From: Clostridium sp. Marseille-P3244 | GTDB taxonomy: Bacteria; Bacillota; Clostridia; Lachnospirales; Lachnospiraceae | Reading direction: 5' to 3' | Assembly (NCBI RefSeq): GCF_900120155.1 | Contig: NZ_LT635549.1 | Location: 1,116,001 to 1,180,000 of the forward strand | DNA: 64,000 bases | Part shown: positions 25,358 to 34,000 of the stretch, piece after piece | Layout: the number at the start of each line of letters is the position of its first letter | Numbering within the stretch: the first letter of the stretch is position 1 | Position numbers and translations under genes: made by a program | The notes under the pieces: generated by a model | Databases searched by the model: none | The model's input: the letters and a program-made list of their open reading frames with translations, nothing else | Told to the model about the DNA's origin: nothing

Positions 25358-26984
25358 TTTCGTCCCTCCTATAGTCCGTGTTTATCCTGAGCAGCAGCAT
25401 AGTGATGTCGTCAGCTTGCTCTGCCCCGCCGGCGAAGGCGGCAATATCCTGATGCAGGAGCGCAAGCTGCTCGTCGAGCGGCCCATCTTCCGGTTCTGAT
25501 TCGTTGAAGAAGGCTTTGAGCCGGGCCTCGGAGTAGAGCCTGCCTGTTGGATCAAGCGCCTCGGTGATGCCGTCGGTGTAAAGAAAGACGCGGTCACCCG
25601 GCCGGAGTACAATCTCCTGCTGCCTGTAGCGCATGTCCTCCAAGCCTGCGAGGACGAAGCCGCGTTTGCTGGGCAGCCAGTCGTAGAGCTGCCCGTCCAG
25701 GGCGGCCAGCGGCGGGTTGTGGCCCGCATTGACGTAAGTAAAACGCCCTGTGGAGAGCTCCAGAATGCCGAGAAAGGCGGTGACGAACATGCCGGCCTCG
25801 TTGTTCTCACAAAGCTGGTTGTTCACAGTCTCAAAGACTTTGCCGGGCTCCATGCCGGTCTGAGCGTGGTTTTTGATGAGCGTCTTGGCTATGACCATGA
25901 AGAGCGCTGCCGGAACTCCCTTTCCCGACACGTCGGCGATGACGACGGCCAGATGGTCAGCGTCCACGAGAAAGAAGTCGTAGAAATCGCCGCCCACCTC
26001 GCGCGCCGGGGTCATGGTGGCGTAGATGTCGAACTCGTCACGCTCAGGGAAGGGCGGGAAGATGCGCGGCAGCATGTCGGCCTGAATCTGGGTAGCCACG
26101 TTCAGCTCTGCGCCTATGCGTTCTTTCTCTGCGGTGACGGCGGTGAGGTTTTCCACATACTGCACGATGTCCGTCTCCATCTTGCCTATCGCCCGGGCCA
26201 GAGTGCCTATCTCGTCTTTCTTGCGGATCTGTTCCAGCAGGTCCAGCCGCGCCACGTTGTCTACGGCGAAGCGCCGGGCTTCACCGGCGATGGTGAGGAT
26301 AGGGGATACCACCTGGCGGCGCAGGAAGAAGATGTAGGCCAGCAGGAAAAGCACCACGGCCAGAGCCGTTATCCCCATGACGTTCCAGACATAGGTGCTT
26401 CGGGCGTTCTCAAGGGCGGTCATGGCCTTTTCCACACCCAGGAGCGCTACAATTTTCCCAGAGGAGTCCGCGATGGGTATGGCGGCGGTAGTATGCGCGC
26501 CGGAGGCCTCGGTGTAGGAGTAGAAGTAGACCGCGCTGCGCTCGCCGGTAGTCATCATTTTCTCCACTTCCTCCTGGTAGTTCGGGTCCATGTCCTTAGC
26601 AGTGTAGCCCAGTTCGTAGCGTGTAAAGCCCGTGTCCGGGTGTACAGAGTCGAAGATGTAGGTGCTGGTGGTGTAATCGTTTGAGAGCCGGGTCACATAG
26701 ATGATATAGCTGTCGGTGGAGACCACCAGGGCGTCCAGCCGGGTCTGGATTTCCAGATAGGCCTCGTCAATGTTTCCCGTCTCCAGGTAGTATTCCAGCC
26801 GGTCGGAGTCCAGATAGGACTTGGCAGTTTCCGCGATCTCATAGGCAGAGCGGTTATACTCGTCTTCCAGCACCGTGGTGAACTCCCGGTATCCCATGTA
26901 GCTGATGGCGGCGCACAGCAGCATGCACAGCAGCAGCACGCCGGTGATAAGCTTTATGGAGAGTCCTGTGAGCTTTTCTTTCAT
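25350..26984 (-). CDS. Membrane sensor SpoIIE/RsbU-type PP2C phosphatase
   Basis: The 544-residue protein has membrane segments at about 10-30 and 200-221 flanking an extracytoplasmic sensor domain (probably Cache-like), then HAMP (about 222-275), a short coiled coil and a PP2C domain (about 290-540). Metal-binding signatures are EVGGDFYDFF, VIADVSGKGVPAALFM and the late ADDITMLLLR. RsbU-type enzymes dephosphorylate STAS proteins and so release switch kinases. The external sensor suggests that a ligand outside the cell sets the switch. It overlaps the GH3 gene by 4 nt. Confidence 0.9.
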   Translation of the reverse strand: MKEKLTGLSIKLITGVLLLCMLLCAAISYMGYREFTTVLEDEYNRSAYEIAETAKSYLDSDRLEYYLETGNIDEAYLEIQTRLDALVVSTDSYIIYVTRLSNDYTTSTYIFDSVHPDTGFTRYELGYTAKDMDPNYQEEVEKMMTTGERSAVYFYSYTEASGAHTTAAIPIADSSGKIVALLGVEKAMTALENARSTYVWNVMGITALAVVLFLLAYIFFLRRQVVSPILTIAGEARRFAVDNVARLDLLEQIRKKDEIGTLARAIGKMETDIVQYVENLTAVTAEKERIGAELNVATQIQADMLPRIFPPFPERDEFDIYATMTPAREVGGDFYDFFLVDADHLAVVIADVSGKGVPAALFMVIAKTLIKNHAQTGMEPGKVFETVNNQLCENNEAGMFVTAFLGILELSTGRFTYVNAGHNPPLAALDGQLYDWLPSKRGFVLAGLEDMRYRQQEIVLRPGDRVFLYTDGITEALDPTGRLYSEARLKAFFNESEPEDGPLDEQLALLHQDIAAFAGGAEQADDITMLLLRINTDYRRDENG

Positions 26985-28648
26985 GTTTCCATCATTCCCT
27001 CGAATTTATCTGCTTCAGCGGCAAAATATTTCCTGGCCGCCTCGTCATGCAGTATCTGCACGGGCTTGTACTGTACCATTGTCCGGCCGCTGCGTGCCAG
27101 AGACTCCTCATAGCGCTGAAAGCTGCCAAACGACAGAGAACGCACGCGTGGCGGCGCTATGTCTCCCATGGAGCGGCAGCCTCGATAGCCGGGGCTCACC
27201 GCCTGCAGGCAGTTGTCCAGCAGGCTTTCCGCTCCCGGCTGCAGGGGCCCTTCGATGTAAAAGAGGTACCTGCCCGGCCGGGCGGAGTAGTCCTCCTGGA
27301 CACAGAATGCGGCCTGCTTGCCTGTACGTTTTTGAAAGAGTTCCATAGCCGAGCGCAGATGTTCGGTGTTGAGCTTCTCGTCAGCCACGTTCAGGGCCTG
27401 GTTGAGCCTGTAGCAGAAGCGCACTACCGGGGCTTCGGCGAAAAAGCCCACGATTTCCAGTACGTCCCGCATACGATAGCGGTAAAGCCCGGAGTGGTTG
27501 GTAAAGACCAGCTCGTAGCGCTTGCCGGCCTCCACCTGCTCTATAGTCAGGGCCGTGCCTGCCTCGTCTGAGACGGGCAAAAACTCGAAGAAGCCGGCTT
27601 CCGGCAGCAATATGTAGGCGTCCGGGACGCCGACCCCTGCCGCTATGCTGAGAAAACCCTCCGAGGCGCCGTAGATGAAGTGGTGTATGGGTACGGATCC
27701 GGCGTAGAACTCCATGGCGCGGGTGTATACGGGGAAATTTTGTCCGCCGATGCCCAGAATGTAGCGGATGTCCGGCCAGATACGCCGTACCATGTCCCCG
27801 GGCTGCCGGTTTATACTGAGGGGGCGCAGCTCCGCGGCCCGCTGCGGATTGGGCGGCAGCCAGAGCCGCAACTTATGCCGCCAGGGCTCGGAGAGAGGGA
27901 TGCCCCCGTCTACGGTGCCCTCTGCCATGTCCCGCAGCAGCAGCTCCCAGTGTTCCCTGATGTAGTCCAGAACACCCACCACGCGGTGGAGAAAGACACT
28001 GTGTATGGCGGTCAGCCTGCGTTCGGCCAGGGCGAAGCGCACCTTTAAATATGTCAGATCCTCCACTCGCTCCGGGAAGAGGACTTCTTTGGGCACACAG
28101 TAATCCGAGACGTCAAAGCCGCCGTCACGGTCCAGCCACTGGTACAGAGAGGCAGAGCGCACGCCGCAGAGCTGTCCGCCGGGAAGCTGCGTCCTGGCGA
28201 ACTCGCCCACATGTAATATCTTGCCAAAAAGAGCTTCCGGGGGCAGCTGAGGGAAGTGATCCCTCACCATGCCGTAAACGCCCCAGTGTATATAATCACG
28301 GTGGACGGCCATGTCCGTCTCGGTCACTGGAACGTATTTGGGCGTGCCGGTGCTTCCGGAGGTGATGGCAAAGTAGACCGGATCCTCGGCCGTTAACTGG
28401 CACTTTTCGCCGGAAAGGATGGCCTCAATGTAGGGCTCGTAGTCCTGATACAGGGAGAGCGGTACTCTCGACTGAAAGTCAGACGTGGAGCGTATCTCAG
28501 AGAAGCCGAAGCGCTCTCCGTATGCTGTGCCGCTGTTTTGACGCAATATATCCAGCAGCTGCTCGCGCTGAATCTGCCGGGCTTTATCCGCAGCCCGACG
28601 CAGCCTTTTCATGGCTGCTGTTCCCTGAGAAATATAGTCCATGTTCAT
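26981..28648 (-). CDS. GH3 family acyl-acid amido synthetase-like protein
   Basis: The 555-residue protein is of the GH3 group of the adenylating ANL superfamily, named from plant enzymes that join auxin or jasmonate to amino acids. Motif I is AITSGSTGTPKY (94-105), motif II YGASEGF (326-332) and motif III YRYRMRDV (389-396). The expected reaction is ATP-dependent activation of a carboxylic acid and amide bond formation with an amino acid. Bacterial members are mostly uncharacterised. It is translationally linked to the phosphatase and 16 nt from the MATE gene, so it is part of the switch operon. Substrates are unknown. Confidence 0.85.
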   Translation of the reverse strand: MNMDYISQGTAAMKRLRRAADKARQIQREQLLDILRQNSGTAYGERFGFSEIRSTSDFQSRVPLSLYQDYEPYIEAILSGEKCQLTAEDPVYFAITSGSTGTPKYVPVTETDMAVHRDYIHWGVYGMVRDHFPQLPPEALFGKILHVGEFARTQLPGGQLCGVRSASLYQWLDRDGGFDVSDYCVPKEVLFPERVEDLTYLKVRFALAERRLTAIHSVFLHRVVGVLDYIREHWELLLRDMAEGTVDGGIPLSEPWRHKLRLWLPPNPQRAAELRPLSINRQPGDMVRRIWPDIRYILGIGGQNFPVYTRAMEFYAGSVPIHHFIYGASEGFLSIAAGVGVPDAYILLPEAGFFEFLPVSDEAGTALTIEQVEAGKRYELVFTNHSGLYRYRMRDVLEIVGFFAEAPVVRFCYRLNQALNVADEKLNTEHLRSAMELFQKRTGKQAAFCVQEDYSARPGRYLFYIEGPLQPGAESLLDNCLQAVSPGYRGCRSMGDIAPPRVRSLSFGSFQRYEESLARSGRTMVQYKPVQILHDEAARKYFAAEADKFEGMMET

Positions 28649-28664
28649 GTGGTTCTCCCGTAAC

Positions 28665-30434
28665 TCAGAACAAAAGCTGTAATGTATTTACACCGAAGGT
28701 ACGCTGGTACACTGCCTGCGCCATCATGCCGGAGATGAGCTGTATACCCAGATACTCCTCATCGCGTGAGCCGCGCATGTCGAAGGGGTTGTAGGGCCGG
28801 CCGTCATAGCGGATGCGGATCCCCATGTTTCCCTGCACAGAGAAAGCGCGCACGTCGAAGCGGACGGCGCTGCCGGTGTTGGCGCGGACAATCATGGTCA
28901 TGACCTCCTCGATCGCCAGAGCGAAGCGCATGACCTGACGCGGTTCCATGCGGTTATCCCTGCAAAATCCGGCTATCTTATCGCTTGCTGTGCAGATATC
29001 CTCGTCGTTGCCGGACACAGAGAAATTCAGCACCCGCCCGCTTCGCTCCAGTGAGCGGTCCATCAGAAGGCAGCGGGTCCGCTCCGGGTGCCACGCATGG
29101 TACAGGGACACGGCGAGGTACCACGCACCCAGCGTGAACAGTTCACTGAAAAGAAGAAACCACCACGGACTCATGCCGAGATCAAGGGCCGCGTACAGGC
29201 TCACAGCGGCTGCCAGGAACACGCGGCAGAAGATGATGGCGTTGGCCCAGCGCACATGCCCGGAGATGTTGTAATACCCTGAGAGGACGCTGCATCCCAG
29301 GGCCGGGAACATGCCGACAGCGAGACAGGCCATGGCAAAGCTCAGCGAGCCGGACGGCAGGCCGTAGGCCAGCGCGACGGCATCCGCTCCGGGGATGATT
29401 ACAGCCGCGCCGGCTGCGCAGCACAAAAGTCCTGTGTGCACCTCACGCCTTATAAGCAGCGAGGTACTGTCGTTGTCGCGCTCCCCGGCGTATATTCCCA
29501 GCATGGCCGAGGCGGCCTGCGGCACGCCGTCTACAACCGCCATGGAGAAGGCACTGATACAGTTGACAGCGGTGAACACTGCCACGAGCTCGCTGCCGCC
29601 TGCGCGCATCAGCAGGGCGTTCACCGTCAGTACGCGCAGGGTCTGCAGGAGGTTGTTCAGCGCGGAGGGGCTCCCGGCCGCGGCAATATCCCGCCATTCG
29701 CTCCGGCCTCTGATGCAGGCGCAGCCCAGATGAAAGCCGCTTCCCGGCCCGCACAGCCAGAAAAAGCCCAGAGCGCAGGCTGCAGCCGTGGCTATAACAC
29801 TGGCCCAGGCAGCGCCCGCGACGCCCATGTCCAGCAGGTACAGAAAGACGAGGTCGAGCGCCACATTCCCTGCGCTCATCACCAGCATCATCCGGGCCAC
29901 CAGCTTTGCCCGGCCGTCCATGCGCAGAAACCAGAACGGGATGTAGATGAGTATCTTCGGCAGTGAACCTATAAGTGTGACGGAGGTGTACTCCCACACC
30001 AATGGCCGTATGTCCGCGTCCGGGCACAGCAGCGCGGAGAGCGGACGGCTGAACAACAGGCCCGCCGCCGTCATCAGGCCCGCCGCCGAGAGGCAGGTCC
30101 AGAATGCCGTGTGGTAGAGCCGCTGGCTGCGCTGCTGCTGGTGGCGGCCTATGGCTTTGGAGGACTGAATAGCGGCGCCGGAGACCAGAAAGGAGCCTAT
30201 CACACACAATATGAGGTACACAGGCACGCACAAACTTATCGCGGACAGGCCGTCTGTACCTATCCGCTGGCCTACCAGTATGCCGTCCACCAGTATATTG
30301 ATATTCTCACTGAGAATGGACAGAACACAGGGCGCAAGCGCGCGATGAAAGGCCCGGCGCAGAAACGCCTCGTCCTGCCTCAGGCCGCCGCCGGCCTGTA
30401 CCGCCGTGCCGTCCATGGGTGCTGCTTTCCGCAT
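28665..30434 (-). CDS. MATE family exporter fused to a degenerate RsbW-like domain
   Basis: Residues 1 to about 455 are a 12-segment MATE transporter (early LAPCVLSILSENINILVDGILVGQ, repeated inverted halves), which exports small molecules using an ion gradient. Residues about 468-589 form an added cytosolic domain of RsbW type: N-box-like RFALAIEEVMTMIVRAN (503-519) with Met where the Mg-binding Asn belongs, G1-like IRYDGRPYNPFD, and EYLGIQLISGMM in place of the Gly-rich G2. The parent motif is plain but the key residues are changed, suggesting a non-catalytic docking domain. The gene starts 1 nt from the STAS stop. Confidence 0.85.
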   Translation of the reverse strand: MRKAAPMDGTAVQAGGGLRQDEAFLRRAFHRALAPCVLSILSENINILVDGILVGQRIGTDGLSAISLCVPVYLILCVIGSFLVSGAAIQSSKAIGRHQQQRSQRLYHTAFWTCLSAAGLMTAAGLLFSRPLSALLCPDADIRPLVWEYTSVTLIGSLPKILIYIPFWFLRMDGRAKLVARMMLVMSAGNVALDLVFLYLLDMGVAGAAWASVIATAAACALGFFWLCGPGSGFHLGCACIRGRSEWRDIAAAGSPSALNNLLQTLRVLTVNALLMRAGGSELVAVFTAVNCISAFSMAVVDGVPQAASAMLGIYAGERDNDSTSLLIRREVHTGLLCCAAGAAVIIPGADAVALAYGLPSGSLSFAMACLAVGMFPALGCSVLSGYYNISGHVRWANAIIFCRVFLAAAVSLYAALDLGMSPWWFLLFSELFTLGAWYLAVSLYHAWHPERTRCLLMDRSLERSGRVLNFSVSGNDEDICTASDKIAGFCRDNRMEPRQVMRFALAIEEVMTMIVRANTGSAVRFDVRAFSVQGNMGIRIRYDGRPYNPFDMRGSRDEEYLGIQLISGMMAQAVYQRTFGVNTLQLLF

Positions 30435-30435
30435 A

Positions 30436-30732
30436 TCAGACGATAGTCAGAATGTCCACAAAGCCGGTTATTTCAAAGACTTCCATTATGGTCTCACCGA
30501 CGTTATGTATGGTCATCCTTCCCTGTCTGTTCATGGCCTTCTGTGCCGCCAGCAGGACCCTCAGCCCGGCAGAGGATATGTACTCCAGACCGGATAAGTC
30601 AAGGTCCAGTTCCGTGACGCCGGAGAGTGAGTTCTTGAGCTCGGCCTCCAGCTGAGGGGCCGTGTTGGTATCCAAACGTCCCTCAAGGGCAATGTTCAGC
30701 ACGCCGTTTTCCGCAGTTTTTGTAATGGTCAT
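30436..30732 (-). CDS. STAS domain switch protein (RsbV/SpoIIAA-like)
   Basis: The 98-residue protein is a single STAS domain with the phospho-site region LSGLEYISSAGLRVLLAAQ; Ser53/Ser54 align with the phosphorylated Ser of RsbV. In its unphosphorylated form such a protein binds an RsbW-type kinase. It is the first gene of the minus-strand operon (STAS, MATE-RsbW, GH3, phosphatase, RsbW), preceded by GGAGGAAAC, so it is expected to be made in excess of the others. The degenerate RsbW-like domains on three transporters are candidate extra partners. Confidence 0.92.
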   Translation of the reverse strand: MTITKTAENGVLNIALEGRLDTNTAPQLEAELKNSLSGVTELDLDLSGLEYISSAGLRVLLAAQKAMNRQGRMTIHNVGETIMEVFEITGFVDILTIV

Positions 30733-30861
30733 GACTGTTTCCTCCCATCAATTTTTCTGACAGCGGACCGGGACGTTTCTCGTGGATCTCTGGCCGGTCC
30801 GATGGATTTTTCGCAGAATATACCGCCTCTATCTTATCATTGAAATGCCAAACGCCACGGC

Positions 30862-30882
30862 AACCTTACAAAATTGTAAAGT
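30862..30882. promoter_or_regulatory. Candidate operator, copy 2 (TTACA-N4-TGTAA)
   Basis: TTACA-AAAT-TGTAA (30866-30879) lies in a 21-nt block matching the one at 19346-19366, here between the divergent STAS operon and the fused ABC gene. A TATATT lies 28 nt further on the plus strand (30908-30913). An AAACGTC-GCT-GACGTTT inverted repeat (30932-30948) is also in this 273-nt gap. One symmetrical site could serve both directions. Confidence 0.5.
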
Positions 30883-31005
30883 AAGCGGCCTTGCGTAGCG
30901 GGTATGGTATATTCTTTCTGTATGGCTCTCGAAACGTCGCTGACGTTTTGAACCGAAAACACATGACGCCGCTCGCGGCTTTACAGTAGGAAAGGAGCAA
31001 TCAGC

Positions 31006-33687
31006 TTGAAATTTGACAGCACCTGGAAAAAAAGAACCCTTGGCGCACTGCTCGGCGCTCTGTGCCTGACCCTGACCGCGTGTGGCAGCGGCGGCGAAGA
31101 CTCCGGCACGGAAAGCAGCGGGACTCTGGACCTGAATTTCTCGGACGTCATAATCGCCGCCGAGGTGGGCACAACCACCGAAAGCGACGCCCGCAGCGCA
31201 TATCCGGAGGCACAGATCGTGTATGTAAACAGCGCCACTGACGGGCTGCTGACCGTCACCTCGGGGAAGGCAGACGCTTATGCCATGAACCTGACGGCCT
31301 ATGAGAGCAGCGTCGAGCCGCAGAGGAGCGACGTGACGCTCCACCCCGACGGTGTCGTAGGCGAGGGCGGAGACGTGGTGGTAGGCATCAGCCCGGTGAC
31401 GGAGCTTCCGAACGCGGCAGAGCTCATAAACGGCTTTATCGCCGAGATAAAGGCCGACGGTACACTCGACGACATGAACCGCCGCTGGGAGACGGAGCAC
31501 GACTATACCATGCCGGATATCCCCGCTCCGGAGAACCCGGAGTTCACAATAAAGGTGGGTACTACCGGTGCCGCGGAGCCCTACTCCTTCTATCAGGACA
31601 ACGAACTGATGGGTTTCGACCTGGAGCTCATGTACCGCTTCGCACTCTGGTGCAACGCTGAGCTGGTCATCGAGGTCTATGACTGGTACGGCATCATGCC
31701 CGCCTGTACCTCGGGCAAAGTGGACTATATCATGTCAAACCTCTTTGCCACGGAGGAGCGGCGCGAGGCCATGGACTTCTCGGACCCGTATAAGGAGGTA
31801 CGCACCGTCATGGTCGTCGCCAGCGCCGGTACAGCAGAGGAAGAGAGCTTTTGGGACGGGATCGTGTCCAACTTTGAAAAGACCTTCATCCGTGAAAACC
31901 GCTGGCAGATGATACTCAGCGGCCTGTTGGTGACGCTGGAGATTTCCGTGCTGTCGGGGATTTTCGGTACGGCCCTGGGCTTCGGACTGTGTCTGCTGCT
32001 GCGCAGCCGCCGACGGGCGGTGTCCGGCACGGCCGAGGTGTTCTGCAGGATCATGGAGGGCGTGCCGAATCTGGTGGTGCTGCTCATCGTGAACTTTGTC
32101 ATCTTTGCCTCCAGCAATATAGCGCCGGTAGCCGTGGCGGTTATCTCCTTCTCGGTGATTTTCGCCGTGTCCGTGGCGGGTACGCTCAATACCGGCATTA
32201 ACGCCGTGGGCGGCGGGCAGTGGGAGGCGGCGTCTGCCCTGGGCTTCGGCAGGGCCGCAAGTTTTGTCCGCGTGATTCTGCCCCAGGCCGTCCGTCATGT
32301 ACTGCCGATATACAAGAGCGAGGTCGTGGCCCTGATAAAGATGACTTCCATCGTCGGCTACATCTCCATCCAGGACCTTGCCCGCGCCGGGGACCTCATA
32401 CGCAGCCGTACCTTCGAGGCCTTTTTCCCGCTGATAGCCACGGCCGTTATTTACTTTGCAATATCCTCGGTCGTTGCGGCGGCCATCGGGCGGATTGAAG
32501 TGCACGTCGATCCGCGCTGTATGCCGCGGAGGCTGCCCAGAGGCGTGACCGAGGTTGAGAGTACGGCCGTCTCGACTGCCCCGGAGAGGAGCTTTGAGAG
32601 CGGCGAGCTGATAAGCATAGCACATCTCAAGAAAGTTTTCCCCAACGTCACTCCGCTTACGGATGTGAACGCCTCCATACACCGGGGTGAAGTCATCACC
32701 ATCATCGGCCCCTCCGGCACAGGCAAGTCCACTCTGCTGCGGTGCATGAACCGGCTGGAGGATCCCACCGAGGGCGCCATATTCGTTCACGGAGAAAATA
32801 TCTGCGATAAAAAGGCAGATCTCAACTCGCTCCGGCGAGGTATGGGCATGGTGTTCCAGCAGTTCAATCTCTTCGATCACCTGACCGTCATTGAGAATAT
32901 CATGCTCGCGCCCACCCTGATCCGGAAGGTGCCGAAGCAGGAGGCCTATGAGAAGGCTATGGGGCTGCTGAAGGCCGTAGGCATGGCAGAGAAAGCGCTC
33001 AGTTATCCCGACGAACTCTCGGGAGGTCAGAAGCAGCGCGCGGCAATCGCCAGAACCTTGGCCATGGAACCGGAGATCGTGCTCTTCGACGAGCCCACCA
33101 GCGCCCTGGATCCCACGATGGTGGGAGAAGTACTCACTGTCATCCGGCAGCTTGCGGCCCAGGGCCTCACAATGGTGATAGTCACGCACGAGATGAAGTT
33201 CGCGCGGGACGTCTCCACCCGGGTCTTTTACATGGACCAGGGCGTAATCTACGAGGACGGAACTCCGGAACAGGTTTTCGAGCATCCGCGTCAGGACCGT
33301 ACGCGTGCCTTTGTCCAGCGGTTGAAGGTATTCTCGATAACGATCACCAGCCCGGACTACGATTTCATCGCTGTCACGGAGCAGCTCCAGCAGTTCGGCG
33401 AGAAGCAGCTCATGCCACGGCGGCGCCTGGACAGCATGCGCCGCGCCTTCGAGGAGATTTGCGCTACCAATATCATCCCGCGCAGCGCGGGCGAATACGA
33501 GCTGCGCATTACCGCCGAATACTCCGAGGAGACCGGTAAGGCCAGGATGCGCTTCGTCTGGGGAGGGGAGCCGTTCAATCCGCTGGAAGAGGGCGAAGAG
33601 CTCTCCGTGAAGCTGCTGCGGGGTTACTTTACCGAGACGGAGTACCGATACGAAAACGGTGAAAACTTCCTGAGCGTCTGCCTGTAA
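31006..33687 (+). CDS. Single-chain ABC importer with permuted binding domain and RsbW-like tail
   Basis: This 893-residue lipoprotein (lipobox LTAC, Cys26) joins a whole importer. Residues about 46-162 are binding-protein lobe 2 ([10 protein letters not shown] ... [19 protein letters not shown]) and 179-272 lobe 1 ([14 protein letters not shown] ... [10 protein letters not shown]), the reverse of the usual order. Residues 303-498 are an amino-acid permease with an EAA loop near 407-428. Residues 535-775 are the ATPase ([24 protein letters not shown]). Residues about 780-893 are RsbW-like ([20 protein letters not shown]) without a G2 motif. The TTG start has AAAGGAG 8 nt upstream. It mirrors the three-gene system at 19.5-22.1 kb. 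Confidence 0.88.
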   Translation: MKFDSTWKKRTLGALLGALCLTLTACGSGGEDSGTESSGTLDLNFSDVIIAAEVGTTTESDARSAYPEAQIVYVNSATDGLLTVTSGKADAYAMNLTAYESSVEPQRSDVTLHPDGVVGEGGDVVVGISPVTELPNAAELINGFIAEIKADGTLDDMNRRWETEHDYTMPDIPAPENPEFTIKVGTTGAAEPYSFYQDNELMGFDLELMYRFALWCNAELVIEVYDWYGIMPACTSGKVDYIMSNLFATEERREAMDFSDPYKEVRTVMVVASAGTAEEESFWDGIVSNFEKTFIRENRWQMILSGLLVTLEISVLSGIFGTALGFGLCLLLRSRRRAVSGTAEVFCRIMEGVPNLVVLLIVNFVIFASSNIAPVAVAVISFSVIFAVSVAGTLNTGINAVGGGQWEAASALGFGRAASFVRVILPQAVRHVLPIYKSEVVALIKMTSIVGYISIQDLARAGDLIRSRTFEAFFPLIATAVIYFAISSVVAAAIGRIEVHVDPRCMPRRLPRGVTEVESTAVSTAPERSFESGELISIAHLKKVFPNVTPLTDVNASIHRGEVITIIGPSGTGKSTLLRCMNRLEDPTEGAIFVHGENICDKKADLNSLRRGMGMVFQQFNLFDHLTVIENIMLAPTLIRKVPKQEAYEKAMGLLKAVGMAEKALSYPDELSGGQKQRAAIARTLAMEPEIVLFDEPTSALDPTMVGEVLTVIRQLAAQGLTMVIVTHEMKFARDVSTRVFYMDQGVIYEDGTPEQVFEHPRQDRTRAFVQRLKVFSITITSPDYDFIAVTEQLQQFGEKQLMPRRRLDSMRRAFEEICATNIIPRSAGEYELRITAEYSEETGKARMRFVWGGEPFNPLEEGEELSVKLLRGYFTETEYRYENGENFLSVCL

Positions 33688-33725
33688 AACAGTCTGGTCT
33701 CAGAGCTGCTGTCTTAACCGAAAAA

Positions 33726-33759
33726 GCGCGGCAAGCCGGCTTTTAATGGCTTGCCGCGC
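33726..33759. terminator. Terminator after the fused ABC gene
   Basis: GCGCGGCAAGCC (33726-33737) pairs perfectly with GGCTTGCCGCGC (33748-33759) with a 10-nt loop; five A precede and ATTTT follows closely, so it can act on both strands. Confidence 0.7.
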
Positions 33760-33837
33760 ACATTTTGCCACCTGGCGCGGTTCCATCACCGCTTTTAGGA
33801 GATTATCAACAACTTTTGCCCAGCTGCACACAAAAAA

Positions 33838-33865
33838 ATCAGCATCAAATTTCTCAGATGCTGAT
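33838..33865 (-). terminator. Terminator downstream of ssrA
   Basis: ATCAGCATC (33838-33846) pairs with GATGCTGAT (33857-33865). Read on the minus strand the stem is followed by seven T, which fits termination of the ssrA transcript. Confidence 0.8.
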
Positions 33866-33963
33866 CTTCCCTGTAAATCCACGTTTATGAAAACTTACTC
33901 GAACCCATCGAGTTTTTGCCAAACAGTCCAAGTAAGGCGCTTTTTGTGGAGTTAAGCCGTCAA

Positions 33964-33988
33964 TATCCGAACACCCGGTGTTCGGATA
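33964..33988. repeat. Tight 12-bp palindrome next to the ssrA 3' end
   Basis: TATCCGAACACC (33964-33975) and GGTGTTCGGATA (33977-33988) are exact complements separated by one base, 12 nt from the mature end of ssrA. It could be a processing hairpin in the tmRNA precursor or part of an old recombination site. Confidence 0.5.
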
Positions 33989-34000
33989 GCGCCTCGTTAA

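Noticed and set aside
31735-33285. 516-codon minus-strand frame opposite the fused ABC gene
   Set aside because: Shadow of the plus-strand ABC modules; no ribosome site or recognisable domain.
33700-33882. 60-codon minus-strand frame downstream of ssrA
   Set aside because: It has protein-like codons but runs straight through two terminator-like hairpins and has no ribosome site; a decayed repeat is more likely than a gene.
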